Source: Selaginella tamariscina (taxonomy: Eukaryota > Streptophyta > Lycopodiopsida > Selaginellales > Selaginellaceae). From it: a DNA stretch of 64,000 nucleotides. A model generated the notes under the pieces. The model searched no databases and was not told the origin of the DNA. It worked only from the letters and a program-made list of their open reading frames with translations. How positions within the stretch are numbered: position 1 is the first letter of the stretch; every line of letters starts with the position of its first letter. Below are positions 29,478-42,903 of this stretch, in pieces. The DNA is taken from positions 124,001 to 188,000 of the forward strand of contig PUQB01000078.1 in the NCBI GenBank assembly GCA_003024785.1. The letters are read 5' to 3'. Position numbers and translations under genes: made by a program.

Positions 29478-29770
29478 ATGTTGAATTTCTATTAGTAAAT
29501 GCTCAAGTCAATACATTAAATATCATTTTAAATAAAATTAAATGTTTAATGGTATCTTCCCAAACTTTAAAATAAAATATTAAGTAGTGTTTTAAAAGAA
29601 AAAGAAAAAAATAAATATCTATTATACATGAGATGTAAATTAACTTCTTATTAACTATTTAATTATTTATTAAAACTAGAAAAGCATGTTTCTTACTACT
29701 ACATATATATTCACTGTTTAACATTTTATAAGTACATATGTGATATATAATAACAAGCTAGACTCATACA
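29478..29770 (+). repeat. Dispersed AT-rich repeat, relative of 44.69-45.0 kb
   Basis: The series (GTTGAATTTCTATTAGTAAATG, TTTAAAATAAAATAT, GAGATGTAAATTA, TTCACTGTTTAACATTTT, GTGATATATAATAACAA) parallels 44693-45000 in order and orientation. Confidence 0.75.
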
Positions 29771-31941
29771 TAGATGTATAATAAATATTGTTACAATAAA
29801 AAAAAATATAAATAATGGATGCATGAAGTCTAAGTGTAAAACTATAAATTTCAGCTATACATACTTGTTTATAGGATAGTGCATTAGTAGAATTACTTTA
29901 AAATATTGTATAATAAAAGAACAATGTCATAAATTATTTGATATAATATAATATATTTGATAACACAAATGTATTTAAGTAAAAATGATAAGGATATTGA
30001 TCAATATGAACGTTAGTGTTAATATTAAAATATATTTAGTGTGATAATCAAAGTCAATGCTAAAAACTTATAATGATTTTTACATAATTATTTTTAAGTG
30101 GTATAACAATTCAACCACCTTAAATTAAAATGATATATTCAACTAGTTATATTAATTCTATATAATATTACATTTCTTTATAATACTTTTAATATTACTT
30201 TTAAATTTCAAACATGTAATAAAAAAAATATGTCATCTTTTATATATAATATATATATAATCAAATTACTCATAGCTTTAATTATGAATTTCTTTACATA
30301 TTTTAATATTTTTTTATATAAAAAATTAATATAATTAAAAAATATAAATTAATTGTTTGTTATTTATGTCCATAAGATTGATATGGTTTTATTTTATCTT
30401 TTAAATTAGTAACTCATTTCAAATCAATTTTTTTTTTACATTATAACACTTAATGTAAATTTTTAAATTTGATAAACATATATTTATATATGTCAACAAA
30501 TATAACATTAGTAAAGGTTCATTAGCATTTTAAAATATATTTAGGTAAAAATTAATTTCTTGTGTATAAGTATATATGTTTATTTATATGCAAAGTATTT
30601 ACTTCATGAGACTTAAGTAAATAATGATAAAATCCAATCTAATATATATTTTTAATAAATTTAAATATAAAATGCATCTTTTTATGAAAGCAAGAGTCTT
30701 CACAATTACACTTACATAAAACTTAATTGTTATATAAATAAATTTTTTTAGTATGTATATCTATGTGTATGTATAAAATATAACTAAAAATTAAGAACAT
30801 ATTTAAATGTGATTTTTGATAAAATTTATATATAAAAATACTTAAGTTACAATTATTCTATAAAACACAATTTTTAACAATATTAAAATTTATATTTTAA
30901 AATATTTAAAATGCATAATACATGTGTTTCTACATAACTTTAACTTTCAATTATTAAATTGGTTAAATATCATATAAAAAATATGGAAAAAACTTCACTT
31001 TTAAAATACACATATATAATAGATAAAATAAAGATTCAAGTAATTTGAGTTTAAAAAGAAGTAAAACAAAAAGTGTGAATAAAGAAATATAAAAGCACAT
31101 TTTAATAAAATGTGTGTAACATTTTATATAATTATAAAATAAAATAAAATAAAATCATTTCATATAGAGTACATAACTAAATTTTATAAAAAATTTATAT
31201 ATGATTTATTTTTAAATTTTCACAAAATGCATATTTATCTTTGTCAAAAGTATGATATGTAAAATTAATACAAAAATCCAATAAATAAAAGTGTAAAAAT
31301 CCTATAAAATACATGTCATAATAGATGAAGATGTTAAATAAAAAAACAAGAATATTTATCTTTAAGATTTATAAATGTTTATTTAGTCTTTATCTTTAAA
31401 TTAGTCTGTAAATATAATGAATTATAAAAAGAAATTGAGAAACAAAATTTTTAATAAGTGAAAATTGTATTATAATAAAAGAGACAAAGTTTTCATTAAA
31501 AATTTATGTTATAAATAAATTTTTGTTTCACAAAATTACAAAAAAGATAATAAGGATTAAGACTAATGTTTAGTGCATAATCCCCACATTAGAAATTAAA
31601 TTTTTGAACAAAATTATATATAAATAAATATAATTGTATTGATGTAAGTTTTTTTAATTAATTATGATTAATTTAAATAAAAAGTAATAATATTATTTAT
31701 CAATGTTTATAGTAAAGTATGAACAATATATCTTGAATTCGCATGCCCTTTCATTCTTATTGCCTTATTTTTACATGGCCTTTGGCGTGCGAGTTTTATG
31801 TGATGACATTGCTGAATCTTAAAGGCTTTCACGAAGTTCATATGGAATTTGAAAATCACTTCAACTATTTGCGACCATTATGGAAACTTATACATACTGA
31901 GGAGTCTGGTGACTTTCCGAAGAACTTGATTTTCACCTTTT

Positions 31942-31994
<53 letters not shown>

Positions 31995-33120
31995 TAACTA
32001 ACTTTTGTAATTTTGATTCTTTTTTAACTATAAAGTAAAATAAATAAATAAAGGTATATTTAAAATACAATCAATTTGAAATTATTTAACATATAAACAA
32101 TATTTTATGTATGTGTTATGAGCATTGTAAAAATCTTTAAAAATCTTATAAAAATTTTGTATCTTATATTAATGTATTTTTATAATAAATGAAAAAGAAG
32201 AAAGATAAATATTATTTTCATTATTATTATCATCATAATTTGAATGAGTAATACTTAAGATCTTTTTAAAATTAAAACAACATATGAAAATCTTAAATTA
32301 TATAAAAGTGAAAACATTCACACATTACAAAATAAAATGTTTTTCAATGGTCACATGAACGGTTTGTTAAATTCAATATACTTTTAAACTTTTCGTGTTA
32401 TAATTTTATACACATTCAATAATCCCTTATATAAATAATTAATAATTTTATTGACATAAATAAAAATATATATAAAAGAGACTTAAGAAAATGCAGTTTT
32501 ATGTGGTAACAAAAACATATAAATTATTTAAAAAAGATTATTATTCAAGTGTTATAGTCGAACTTAGATTTTATAAAGTGAAAGAAAATAATAATCACTC
32601 CAAAGAAAAAAGAAAGAAAAAAAAAGAATATGTTTTAATTTAATTTTTTATATATACTTATGGATCTTATAAATAAACAGGTCCGTGTGCATTTACACAC
32701 ACATTAAACCAATTTATACTTAATTATATATTACCATAATATTATGAAGGTATTCCTTCATAGCATGTATATTAGAAAAACAACTTAATTAGCACTATCA
32801 TTATTAACATATATAAATATATGTTAATTAAAAATTTTAACTTTACACTTTTACTTTATTTTTATTTCATGATTACATTTCTTATTTATATTATTTACTT
32901 TTGTTTATTAAATATCTTTATCTATAATAGGGTTTATAAATATGAGATTTATTATTATGTATTTTATAATTAAAAAGAAATACAAAGACAATCTCATGAT
33001 AAATAATAATATTTTCAACACTAAATATTAATTTTAATTAAATATTGATTAGTCTTTCTACATAAAACATATTCTTTCTTTTTTACAAATATACTTACAA
33101 GACTTATATAATTATTATAA
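29771..33120. other. Long AT-rich gene desert
   Basis: Very AT-rich. It holds one (TA)n at about 31945-31992. A short frame at 31743-31950 of more balanced composition is not recognised. No other structure noted. Confidence 0.5.
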
Positions 33121-33790
33121 CATGTATTTATTTATGATATGGGCTTTTGATTTAAAACAAATAAGAAGATCATATGAATTTTTTGAATAAATAATAAAAA
33201 TCATATTTATTTTTTAATTATGTGAAGCTTCTTATAAAAAGACATTAAAAGTATTTTATAAACTAATAAGGTATTTAAAAAATTTTAGTTTTACATCTAA
33301 AATTTAATTATATAATTGTATTCATATTCATATATATATATATATTGTAATAATATCTTATACAAGTCCAACTTATTATTGTTTATGCCTAGTCCAAAAT
33401 GTTCACAAGATATTAAACTCTATATATATATATAAATTAATAAAAACTTCATATAATATTTTATTTGTATAAATTCTTGTAAACAAATTCAAATATTAAT
33501 CATTATATTAAATTTAATAATATATTTTGGTAAGAAACATGCATATTCATCTAAAAATGCCTTATTATTTTATAAATAATTGGAAATTTCATAAAAATGT
33601 AAATTTCTATATTGAATTAAACTAGATAATTAAGATAAACACCTCTAAATCAATAATAACCATAAATTATTGATAAAAAAGTCATAAATTTTATAAATAA
33701 ATTGAATATGTTAAACATTTATATTATGTTATTAAGTACAATATTAAGGCGTTCAAAACAAAGAAAAAAATGTATAAGTAAGTTAAGAGC
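33121..33790. repeat. Segment duplicated at 37.44-38.48 kb
   Basis: GATATGGGCTTTTGATTTAA, GTGAAGCTTCTTATA, TATTGTTTATGCCTAGTCC, and TAAGAAACATGCATATTC recur in the same order and orientation at 37444-38480, where about 400 bp more DNA lies in the middle. This is the downstream flank of O-methyltransferase copy A. Confidence 0.9.
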
Positions 33791-33930
33791 GTTATTAATT
33801 ATTTAAATTGTTTGCTCAATATTCCATACAGTCCAAGGCTGAGGAAATTTGTAAGGTAAATAAAAAAAAATATTTTCTTAATATTAATAACCGTTTAATT
33901 AATTTATTCGAAATTCTTATTAAAATTAAT

Positions 33931-34906
33931 TCACATTTTATAGACTTCTATAATAGAAATAAAGTCCAAAGTGAGAATTATTTCAACACGGTTAAACCCA
34001 GCAGCCTTTGCAACTTCATTTAATTCATCCAGTGTTCGCTCCTTTCCCTTAGTATAAGCAAGCATGATCATGTCCATGCTAAATTTAAACTGAAAACTTA
34101 AGTCCTCTTGTGCTTCCACAGGCAAGATTGTGTCCATAATTATAACCTTTCCATGCTCAGGTAACGCCTTGTAACAATTTTTAAGCAGATTAACACAATT
34201 TCATCACTCCAATCGTTCAAAACCCACTGTAATGTATAAATATTTCAAGATATACACGTTTTACATTTAAACGATTTAATGTTATATTAATATATATAAT
34301 TATTTTCATTTAGTTACTCACCTTCATGAAGATTGCATCTCCACTGGGCACTTTTTCAAACATGTTGCCACCAACATGCTTTATACCTGTCATTAATTTA
34401 TTAATAAATATTACACACACATATATAATATTATAATATAATTAATAAAATAAGTATATTTCTTACCCTTAAGAGGAGCTTTCTCAATTACATGAGGTAG
34501 ATCAAAGTTGACACCGTTAATCTAAGGATAAGCTTCAGTAATTAGCTTAAGAGCACACCCAATACCGCCTCCAACATCCACAAGCGTATGAATATCTTTG
34601 AAACCGGAATATTCTTCCAAAGCAGCAAGCATATAAATATGTGTGTGATTTAACATTGTCACATTAAGTAGATTATTGTATTTGTCATTGTCCCCAGCAA
34701 GTTCAAACACTTGATTTCCGTGTGTAACCGTGAATGGTTCACTCCCGTCTATTATAGATCGGTTTAAGTGTTGCAACGGTTTTATCATAATCTCATCTTG
34801 GAAGAATGAGAAACCAAGGTGCTAATGACACTCCTTTGTCATTCTTTACTAAATACTGATTAAATATAGCAAATAATTAAATTTCCATAGTATTTAGTAT
34901 ATTTTG

Positions 34907-34939
<33 letters not shown>

Positions 34940-35530
34940 TACTAAAATTACGGAAATTTGAAGTTAATGTAATTTATTTTAATATTTGCATTTCAAATGA
35001 AGTATTACAAAACCTATATAATAAAGTATATGAATTTATCTTCTCATTTATTAAATGGTTATCTACCGAACAGATATGCACACGAGTTTATGTATGTGCG
35101 TGTGTATATATATGAAAAACAAAAGCTTTTACTCTCTCTCTCCACACACAACACACACACATCACCTCCTGTATGTGTGTGTTAACTATGAAAAGCAAAC
35201 CTTTTTAGATAGAGTTGTTAAGCCATACATCCTTTGATTCTTGCCATGTTCATTTACCACACTAACCTCGTTGAAAATTCCTCTACTGGCAAGGAAACGG
35301 AGAATTCTCTCTAAATAGACACTCCCAATAGAATGGGATTTACAAGCAGGGATATCCTTAACAATGTCATATGCAGTAAGAGCGTCTTTACCAGACTTAG
35401 ATATGATTTCTAAGACATCTAGATTGATAACTGCATATACAGCCATTGGTACATTACAAAGTGAACCGAGCTCCATTATTTTTAAGCGGTCCTCATCTAA
35501 TATGATTCTTTCATTCTGCACAGAAGCCAT
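33931..35530 (-). pseudogene. COMT-type O-methyltransferase, copy A (probable pseudogene)
   Basis: Minus-strand exons 35530-35201, 34855-34467, 34386-34322 and 34226-33931. The N-terminal dimerisation domain is open (start MASVQNERIILDEDRLKIME; LEIISKSGKDALTAYDIVKD). The SAM-binding motif is VDVGGGIG, with FDLPHVIEKAP after it. Further on are HVGGNMFEKVPSGDAIFMK and HGKVIIMDTILPV. Lesions: an in-frame TAG where EAYP-x-INGVNF should read through (about 34520), a one-base gain near 34795-34805 in exon 2, and a one-base loss in exon 4 after WSDEI. The catalytic His of the plant LHDWSDE motif is Asn (VLNDWSDE). A missing catalytic base plus a stop argue for a pseudogene. The family methylates phenolics or alkaloid precursors. 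Confidence 0.8.
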
Positions 35531-35734
35531 CTATGAATTGGTTGGGGTTTGCATGGGCTCCATATTTAAACACGGCCGCGCGCACAACTGTACTTTAAAA
35601 TTATTGTGGTAGTTTGGCTGTCTAACTAGCTAGAACGTTGTTTTCACTTAATTAATAACTTCAGCTCCACCAGAATTGACAATAAAGGACAATTAAGGTT
35701 TAATAAGGTGATTAATAGAGTTAATATTAGTACT

Positions 35735-35811
35735 AAATCAGTAATTACTAATATTAATTTAAAACTTGTCTGAACGACAAGTTTTAAATTAATATTAGTA
35801 ATTACTGATTT
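35735..35811. repeat. Perfect 36-bp inverted repeat with 5-nt loop
   Basis: The left arm, 35735-35770, begins AAATCAGTAATTACTAATAT. The loop TGAAC is at 35771-35775 and the exact reverse complement at 35776-35811. AT-rich foldback about 200 bp upstream of the O-methyltransferase start. Confidence 0.97.
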
Positions 35812-35824
35812 TAGATTCTAAAGG

Positions 35825-36240
35825 TGGGACTGCTCTCCATCTTAGCCTCCCTGGTGTTAAAATAAATAAATGATATTTATTATATATCATAAGATAATAT
35901 TAATTCATTTGCTGAAATACTCTTAGTCAATGCAGTCATTTTTACTTATAACTCAAATCCTGGTCAATTAAAATTAACTTAATTGAAAAATTAATTAAGA
36001 TTAATTTAACATTGCAATGTAATCTGTAGGTAAATTTGACAGTAAATCACTGTTTGCAGTTAATAATTCATGTATCTCGTTTTGCAGCTCTTAATTATAC
36101 TAATTTATAATTTGTAAATAGAAGTTAAAATATTTATGTAAGTTATTTATTAATTTATGTGAAACTTTTATTATATCTTTCGATTGAAATAAATATTATA
36201 TAGTGGTCATCTTTTTTTTTTTTTAATGTGAAATAAATGT
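35825..36240. other. AT-rich intergenic DNA
   Basis: Nothing recognised. Confidence 0.5.
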
Positions 36241-36249
36241 GATCTATTT

Positions 36250-37270
36250 ATATATATAACATCCTTATAACAACTTTAAGCAGATTAACACAATCTTCGT
36301 CACTCCAACCCTGTAATGTATAATTTTTTACACATTTTACATTTAAATGCTTTTATTTAGTTTGTTAATTAAAATTTCTTATAATATTTTAATCATTAAA
36401 ATGTATAATATATACAAGATGTACATCCTTCATTAATGAGTTCATCATGACATGTCATACAAAATTTGTTCAGTATCAATCATTTCGTATATTTTTGATT
36501 TGATAATGATAGAAACATTTTGTATTGAATTAAATATTCATGAAAATACTGAAATGAGCTCACCTTAGTGAAGATTGAATCTCCATGGGGGACTTTCTCA
36601 AACATGTTGCCACTATAGCATTAATTCATTGATAAATATAATATGTATAATAGTATTATACCTATCATTAATTCGTTAACAAATATATAAACATTGTATA
36701 TTAGGAACGGTTTCATAGTCCTGGTGTTAGTGATAATTAATTAAAACTTAATTAATTGATAAATATTAAAAATTAAGAAAAAACATGTATTTAAAGAAAA
36801 CTTATATATACAAAATGATGTATACATATGAAATGTATTAACCCTGAAGGTATATAAAAATCATTAAAATTAACTTAATTAATTATGATTAAAGGAAGGT
36901 CTTTTTAATTTATATGTATATAAAATTATTAAAATTAACTTAATTAATTATGATTAAAGGAGGGGTGGCTAAATTGTTAAAACTAGCATTAATATTATAC
37001 AAATTAATAAAATCTATACCGTCAAGAGTAGGAGAGTTCTCAATTACATGAGGTAGATCAAAGTTTACCCAATACGAGGATAAGCTTCAGTAATTACCTT
37101 AAGAGCACTCCCAAAACCACCAGAATATTCTTTCAAATTAACAAAGGTTTAAAAGAATATTCTGGTTTCAAGGATAGCAAACATATAACATGTGTGATTT
37201 ACCATCGTTAATTAAGTAGATTATTGTATAGGGAGTGACCACCGATCTATAATAGAGCATGGAAAGCACA
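36250..37270 (-). pseudogene. COMT-type O-methyltransferase, copy B (degenerate fragments)
   Basis: Remnants in the order of copy A: 36255-36320 (exon 4 start, encoding WSDEDCVNLLK), 36563-36612 (exon 3), and 37020-37140 plus 37190-37260 (exon 2 pieces). The first exon is absent. The WSDEDC stretch is better preserved than in copy A, but the upstream codons with the catalytic His are missing. Where copy A has TAG, copy B has CGT. Clearly non-functional. Confidence 0.75.
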
Positions 37271-37443
37271 TTAAAAATAACAAACAAATTAAAGTTTCAT
37301 AATATTTAATATATATTACTGTCTTGAATAAATAACAAAGTTAATGTCAATTTATTTAAAAGTACTCTCTCACAAGCGCACACACGTCCCGTATGATGTA
37401 CTTATAAGACTTAATGTTAAAAAATAAATATATATAATTATTA

Positions 37444-38480
37444 AACATGTATTTATTTATGATATGGGTTTTTGATTTAAAACAAATAAGAAGATATGAA
37501 TTTTTTTGAATAAATAATAAAAATCATATTTATTTTTAATTATGTGAAGCTTCTTATAGAAAGACATTAAAAGTATGTTATAAATTAATAACCAAAAGTA
37601 TATAAGTAATTTAAAAAGAAATCTTAAAAAAAAACCATGACATGATTTCTAATTATGTTAATTTACAAATTCATATGTTTTTTTTATTACATATCTCAAA
37701 TAACAAAATCGTTTTTGAACTATTTATAAAATTTGTACTTATATAAAGAAATACTATGTGTTAACATGTATTATTTTAATTTATGGTGATTACATTGTTG
37801 TAATACTTAAATATAATTTTGAAAAAAATATTATAAGTGATTTTTTATATATATTCTTAGCATGAATATTGATGTCACCATACTTTAACTTTATATTGAT
37901 TAATATATATTTTAAGAAACTCAAAATAAGCTTTATACAAGTATTTTTAATAAGTTTACTTAATTACATTGTATTATTAAATATTATTGATTAATTTATG
38001 GAATTATTCCTTTATTACATATATTTCATATATATATATTATATATATTATATATATAATATAATAATATCTTATACAAGTCCAACTTATTATTGTTTGT
38101 GCCTAGTCCAAAATGTTCACAAGATATTAAACTATATATATATAAACTAATAAAAACTTCATATAATATTTTATTTGTATAAATTCTTGTAAACAATTCA
38201 AATAATTAATCATTATATTAAATTTAATAAAATATTTTGGTAAGAAACATGCATATTCATCTAAAAATGCCTTATTATTTTATAAATAATTAGAAATTTC
38301 ATAAAAATGTAAACTTCTATATTGAATTAAACTAAATAATTAAGATAAACACCTTTAAATCATATTAAACTTAATAATAAACACAAATTATTAAAAAAGT
38401 CCTAAATTTTATAAATAAATTGACATTTATATTATGTTATTAAGTACAATATTAAGGTGTTCAAAACAAAGAAAAAAACA
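37444..38480. repeat. Second copy of the O-methyltransferase 3' flank
   Basis: Direct repeat of 33121-33790, interrupted by extra AT-rich sequence at about 37600-38040. Its place next to copy B suggests a former tandem array of gene-plus-flank units. Confidence 0.85.
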
Positions 38481-40530
38481 TATATCAAGTAAGTTAATTC
38501 TCTCGTATTCTTATGTTATATTTTAATAAAAAAAAAATTATTTATTTTTGTATATGTTTTTATGCATTCTTTGAATGTTAAAAATTACACAAAAATGAAT
38601 ATTTTATAAGATCTTTTTTTTTTTCATTCTTCACATTCTTGTATATTTTAATAAGATTTTTGTATAATTCTTTGCATTTTAAATGAATTGCACATAGACA
38701 AGATATTATTTTATTTAAATTTATTTATTTTTTTATTAATCAATCAAAAATATATTTTAATGTGTTTTTTTGTTCAACATGTATAATAGTCACTAAGCAC
38801 ATCTATTACTTTATTAATCAATTAAAAATCTGTATTTAATGTATTTTTTTATTAACATATGTAAAATAATTAAGAAATTACATTTACTCGTACAATGGCA
38901 ATAAGAAGTAATTAAGTTTAAAATTTACGTAATGTTTTAGCTATTTAATAATTAGGCATTGTTGTCATCTTTTATATCAAAGTAATATATTCTATTAACA
39001 AATCAAAATTCAAAATTAATTATGGACCAAAAATTAAGATTTAAAAGAAATATAAAATGTTTTAGTTATACAAAATTGAAAAATAATTAAAAATATTTTT
39101 TATATCAAAATTATAAATTCTATTGGTAAATTAGAATTTTAAATTCAACTTTAATATTTGTACATAGATATTTAAGAATATGTTCAATGTCATCTTATTT
39201 TTGTTAATGAATTTATTTTATCTGCTTATAATAATACAGATGTAAATTTAATTATGGCCCAAAAATCAAAAGTTAAAAGAAACATAAAATAATTAGGTTA
39301 TGCAAAATTGAAAAACAATTAAATATATCTTTTATATCAAAGGTATAAATTAGATTTTAAATTCAATTTTAATATTTGCACATAGATATTTAAGAATATG
39401 TTCAATGTCATCTTATTTTATTAATGAATTTCTTTTATCCGCTTGTAAAAATACAGATGCAAGAGATTATTTAGTAGAAACAAAAAATTATTAATATGTC
39501 AATATAATGATATAAAAATTCATGTATAAATTACTTTTCATTAGTATTTCAATAGTAAATATAATTGTGACTTACATATTTTCATTTATTAAAAAAACAC
39601 ATAACTCCTTTAATATTAAGTTACTCTTTATGACTTCTTTAATATTAAGTTACTCTCCTTATTAAAAATGTTATCTGATTCATAATGTTACAACAAAGTA
39701 GTATTAAAGGTTATTAATATTAGATTAATAATTCATAACTAAGCTAATTTAATGGTGAGTGGGAATTGCCCCTAAGTAATAATGCACATTCATTACATTA
39801 ATTAAATTAGGCTAATGAATTGAGTTAATTTAATGGTGGTTGGGAATTCACATTTATTACGTTAATCAAATTAAGCTAATGAATTAAGTTAATTTAATGG
39901 TGAGTGGAATTTCAATATTAAATTAATGTATCACTTAGCTATGCATTATTAGTTTTGTTAATATATGTATATTGATGTGTGTATGTGTAAACACTCATGT
40001 CATTACTAGCTGAATATTCTGGCCTTTATAATATAATTAGGCATTCAAAAATTCAGTATTAAACTAAATAAACTTAGATTAATCATGCATTTGATAATCA
40101 ATTAGATAGGTTATTACATTACACAAAATCATTATTAAGGAAAATTAAATTAAATATACTATATTTACATTAAATGAAGTTAAATTAAATTAAATTAGAC
40201 ATTATTAAATATATAGATTCTCTTAAAAGGAAAAAGAATAAAACTAAATTAGAAGTTTATTAAATTTTCTTCAGGCCCAAGACAGGATTACTATATAATA
40301 ACTAATACATATATAAATTGTTTTAATTACATAGATCATGAACATTATAAATTTAAATATACATGGTGACGGAAGTTTTAAAGCACTATACATTGTACAC
40401 TTCTACACATGATATTTATGTGTGTATACATATGAAACACATAATTCACGAAAGACCCATTATAAGTATTTAATGTGTATATAGTTTAAATACACGTTCA
40501 AAATACATTTTAAGTAGCCATTTCTAACAT
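38481..40530. other. AT-rich desert with short local duplications
   Basis: Direct repeats include AATATTTGTACATAGATATTTAAGAATATGTTC-type text at about 39160 and 39370, and TTAATGGTGAGTGGGAATT-type text at about 39750 and 39895. No gene. Confidence 0.6.
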
Positions 40531-41110
40531 TCATTTCGCCCACTTTATGATTACCTCATGAAAAGATATGACGTTTTGAGGCAGTGCTTCAAAAACGCCG
40601 TGCACCACGGCGTGTTGGCGTGGTGACACGAACACGGCCCCCAGCCGTGTTAACACGGGCCGTGTTCATTGACTCGGTCAATGCTCCAAAACACGGCTCC
40701 AAACACGGTTGAAACACGGTCAAATACTGTGTGACCACGCCGTGTTCTAAACAATAGCTCACGTAGCAGTGTTTCAAAACACACCGTGCACCACGGTGTG
40801 TTGGCGTGGTGACACAGGAAGTATTCCTCAAATTACTTATGCTGATATTGAAGTTATGAAAGAAGAAGACAAAGACGAAGATGATGATCCTACTAATGAG
40901 AAGCTTCTAGATGAGATGGAGTGATAAGTAGAATATTCTAGAGAATATTTGTGTTTTCACCCGTGTTTATCCGTGTTCATTTCCGTGTTCCGTGTTCGTG
41001 TTCAAAAAATTGAATGCCGTGTTCGTGTTCGTGTTCGTGTTTTGAAGCTATGGTTTGAGGACATGATATCAGCAGCTGTAATTGAAATCAACTCGTGTGG
41101 TGGCAAAGAT
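40530..41110 (-). pseudogene. CLC exon 20 copy split by a hAT insertion
   Basis: Text flanking the inserted element matches the CLC gene at 47009-47090: on the left TGATTACCTCATGAAAAGATATGACG, on the right GAGGACATGATATCAGCAGC and onward. The exon copy was intact at the insertion site before the element arrived. Confidence 0.85.
40582..41052. mobile_element. Non-autonomous hAT-type element, 471 bp, with 8-bp target duplication
   Basis: Imperfect terminal inverted repeats CAGTGCTTCAAAA / CATAGCTTCAAAA. The element is flanked by GTTTGAGG on the right (41053-41060) and TTTTGAGG on the left (40574-40581); the uninterrupted site at 47037-47045 reads GTTTGAGG. The interior has two copies of CCGTGCACCACGGYGTGTTGG-like palindromic text (about 40600 and 40783), GTGTTC repeats near the right end, and a short acidic frame at about 40813-40923 ending EKLLDEME. 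That frame could be the tail of a hAT transposase. No complete transposase. Confidence 0.85.
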
Positions 41111-42290
41111 TTCATGCTCTCAACAGATAGATAGATATAGATATAGAGATACATACATACATATCTATATATACACACACACGCACACACATACACACAC
41201 ACCTCTCTAGCTTCACACTTACAAACTTTGGATGATATATTGTCAGACACAATAAAATAATTACATAGAGTATTCAACACGTGTATTTATACTATTTAAA
41301 AATAATGAAACCAAATTCAAAATAAATCTCAGATTTGGGACCTTTTCAGTTTAATAAATAAAAAATTTCAATTATGTTATGTAGTATGTTAATTTTATTA
41401 TGCAATTTTAAATTAAATCTATTATTTAAAGTATTATTTATAAGTAATCACTTTTAAGTATAATTATCATAAACAAAGTTACAAACGTGAGGTCTGTGTA
41501 TATATATATATTATATACACACACAACAACACAGTAGACGCATTGAATTATGAGACTTAAATTAAACATACAGGAAATGATAGAAGAAATAAAAGGGTGT
41601 ATATATAATATATTATATATATACAACATAATTTCCTAAACACGTCATTTCACGTTATGTAAAGATAATGTATTTTACTAACTATTTAAAACGAGAAAGA
41701 GAATTTGTAATCTATAACATATTCTACTTAATGCTTAAACTATATATATCAAATTAAAATACTTTTATATGCATAATTTCAGGTCAGAATAAGTTCTATA
41801 TGCCTGAATACATATATATACACACACATATATATACTCACTTGTACACGCATATACATTACTTACATACAAGTCCCATGCACATGCGCGGAAGTGTTTA
41901 CAGCATATGCACACACACGCACAACGCACACACACAAAACTTTGAATGGTAAAATATAATTACATAAAAGTGTGAAACAATATACTAAAGTTTGTGTGTT
42001 CAGATTATACAAAATAATTTTGCTAAACTAGTTTAGTCTGTTTAGAAATTTTGAAACCAAATTCAATCCTCAATCCACGGCGTACCAAATTTAATAAATA
42101 AAATTTCAATTATGGTAGGTTATATATTTAATTGTAGTAAAATATGTCAATCTTATTTTTATACAGTTCTAAATTAAATTTAAACCAGATTTAATAAATA
42201 AATATTAGAATTATTTATAGGTAATCAGATTCTCATCACTTTAGAAATACAATTATAGTATACAAAACCTTATTGCAAACACACAACAAC
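41111..42290. other. Repeat-derived AT-rich DNA related to 25.6-26.2 kb
   Basis: GGATGATATATTGTCAGACA (about 41230) and later GCAAACACACAACAACATATG (about 42273) correspond to text at 25600 and 26175. This indicates a duplicated block. No gene. Confidence 0.6.
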
Positions 42291-42500
42291 ATATGTATTT
42301 TCTGCATTATATGAAAGTATTGTTCACATCTACAAAATATATAATCGTACTATACAACTGGATATATGCATTTGCATATACAGATATATAACTCTGTGTG
42401 CGCGTGTGTGCGTGTGTGTGTGTGCACATGAGATATGTATATGGAGCTCGATTCATGAACGGTCTCAGATCCAAGGCATAAATCTTGTTAGACTTTCACA
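42290..42500 (-). pseudogene. CLC exon 21 fragment
   Basis: GCATTTGCATATACAGATAT and then, at about 42443-42478, an exact match to CLC exon 21 DNA (GGAGCTCGATTCATGAACGG and onward; gene copy at about 46500-46535). The match decays after that. Distinct from the exon 20 copy at 40.5 kb and in rearranged order relative to the gene. Confidence 0.8.
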
Positions 42501-42824
42501 CACACACACACACACTTCTGAGTGTGTCATAGAATTTCACATGATTTTTATACAAGATTGTTATATACATGCATGCACGTATATATACGTTGTATAACAT
42601 GTGTGTATAGCATATTGCTCTCCACATTTATAATATACAAATATATTTATGTTTTTATATATCTTTTAATGAAGAAGAAATTCTTATATGTAGCAAATTC
42701 TTGTATTTCATATTGAAATAAATAAATAAATAAAGACGTATAACAAAGACTTCAACTCTTTAACAAACTTAGTTTAACTGAAATTTAAACTCAATAAGAT
42801 ATAGTGTATATACAGACTTTATAT

Positions 42825-42831
<7 letters not shown>

Positions 42832-42896
<65 letters not shown>

Positions 42897-42897
42897 T
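42832..42897. repeat. (CT)n-(TA)n microsatellite
   Basis: Long uninterrupted CT tract followed by TA repeats. Confidence 0.97.
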
Positions 42898-42903
42898 GTG
42901 GAT

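Noticed and set aside
31743..31997. Frame of balanced composition in the AT desert
   Set aside because: Ends in translated TA repeat, no family match, no splice partners.
29771..33120. Possible LTR retrotransposon
   Set aside because: No paired long terminal repeats, primer-binding site, or gag-pol motifs found; only AT-rich sequence.
40582..41052. Palindromic CACGGCGTG repeats considered as CRISPR-like or tRNA-like structure
   Set aside because: Repeats are internal to a hAT-like element with terminal repeats and target duplication; no regular spacers and no tRNA cloverleaf.
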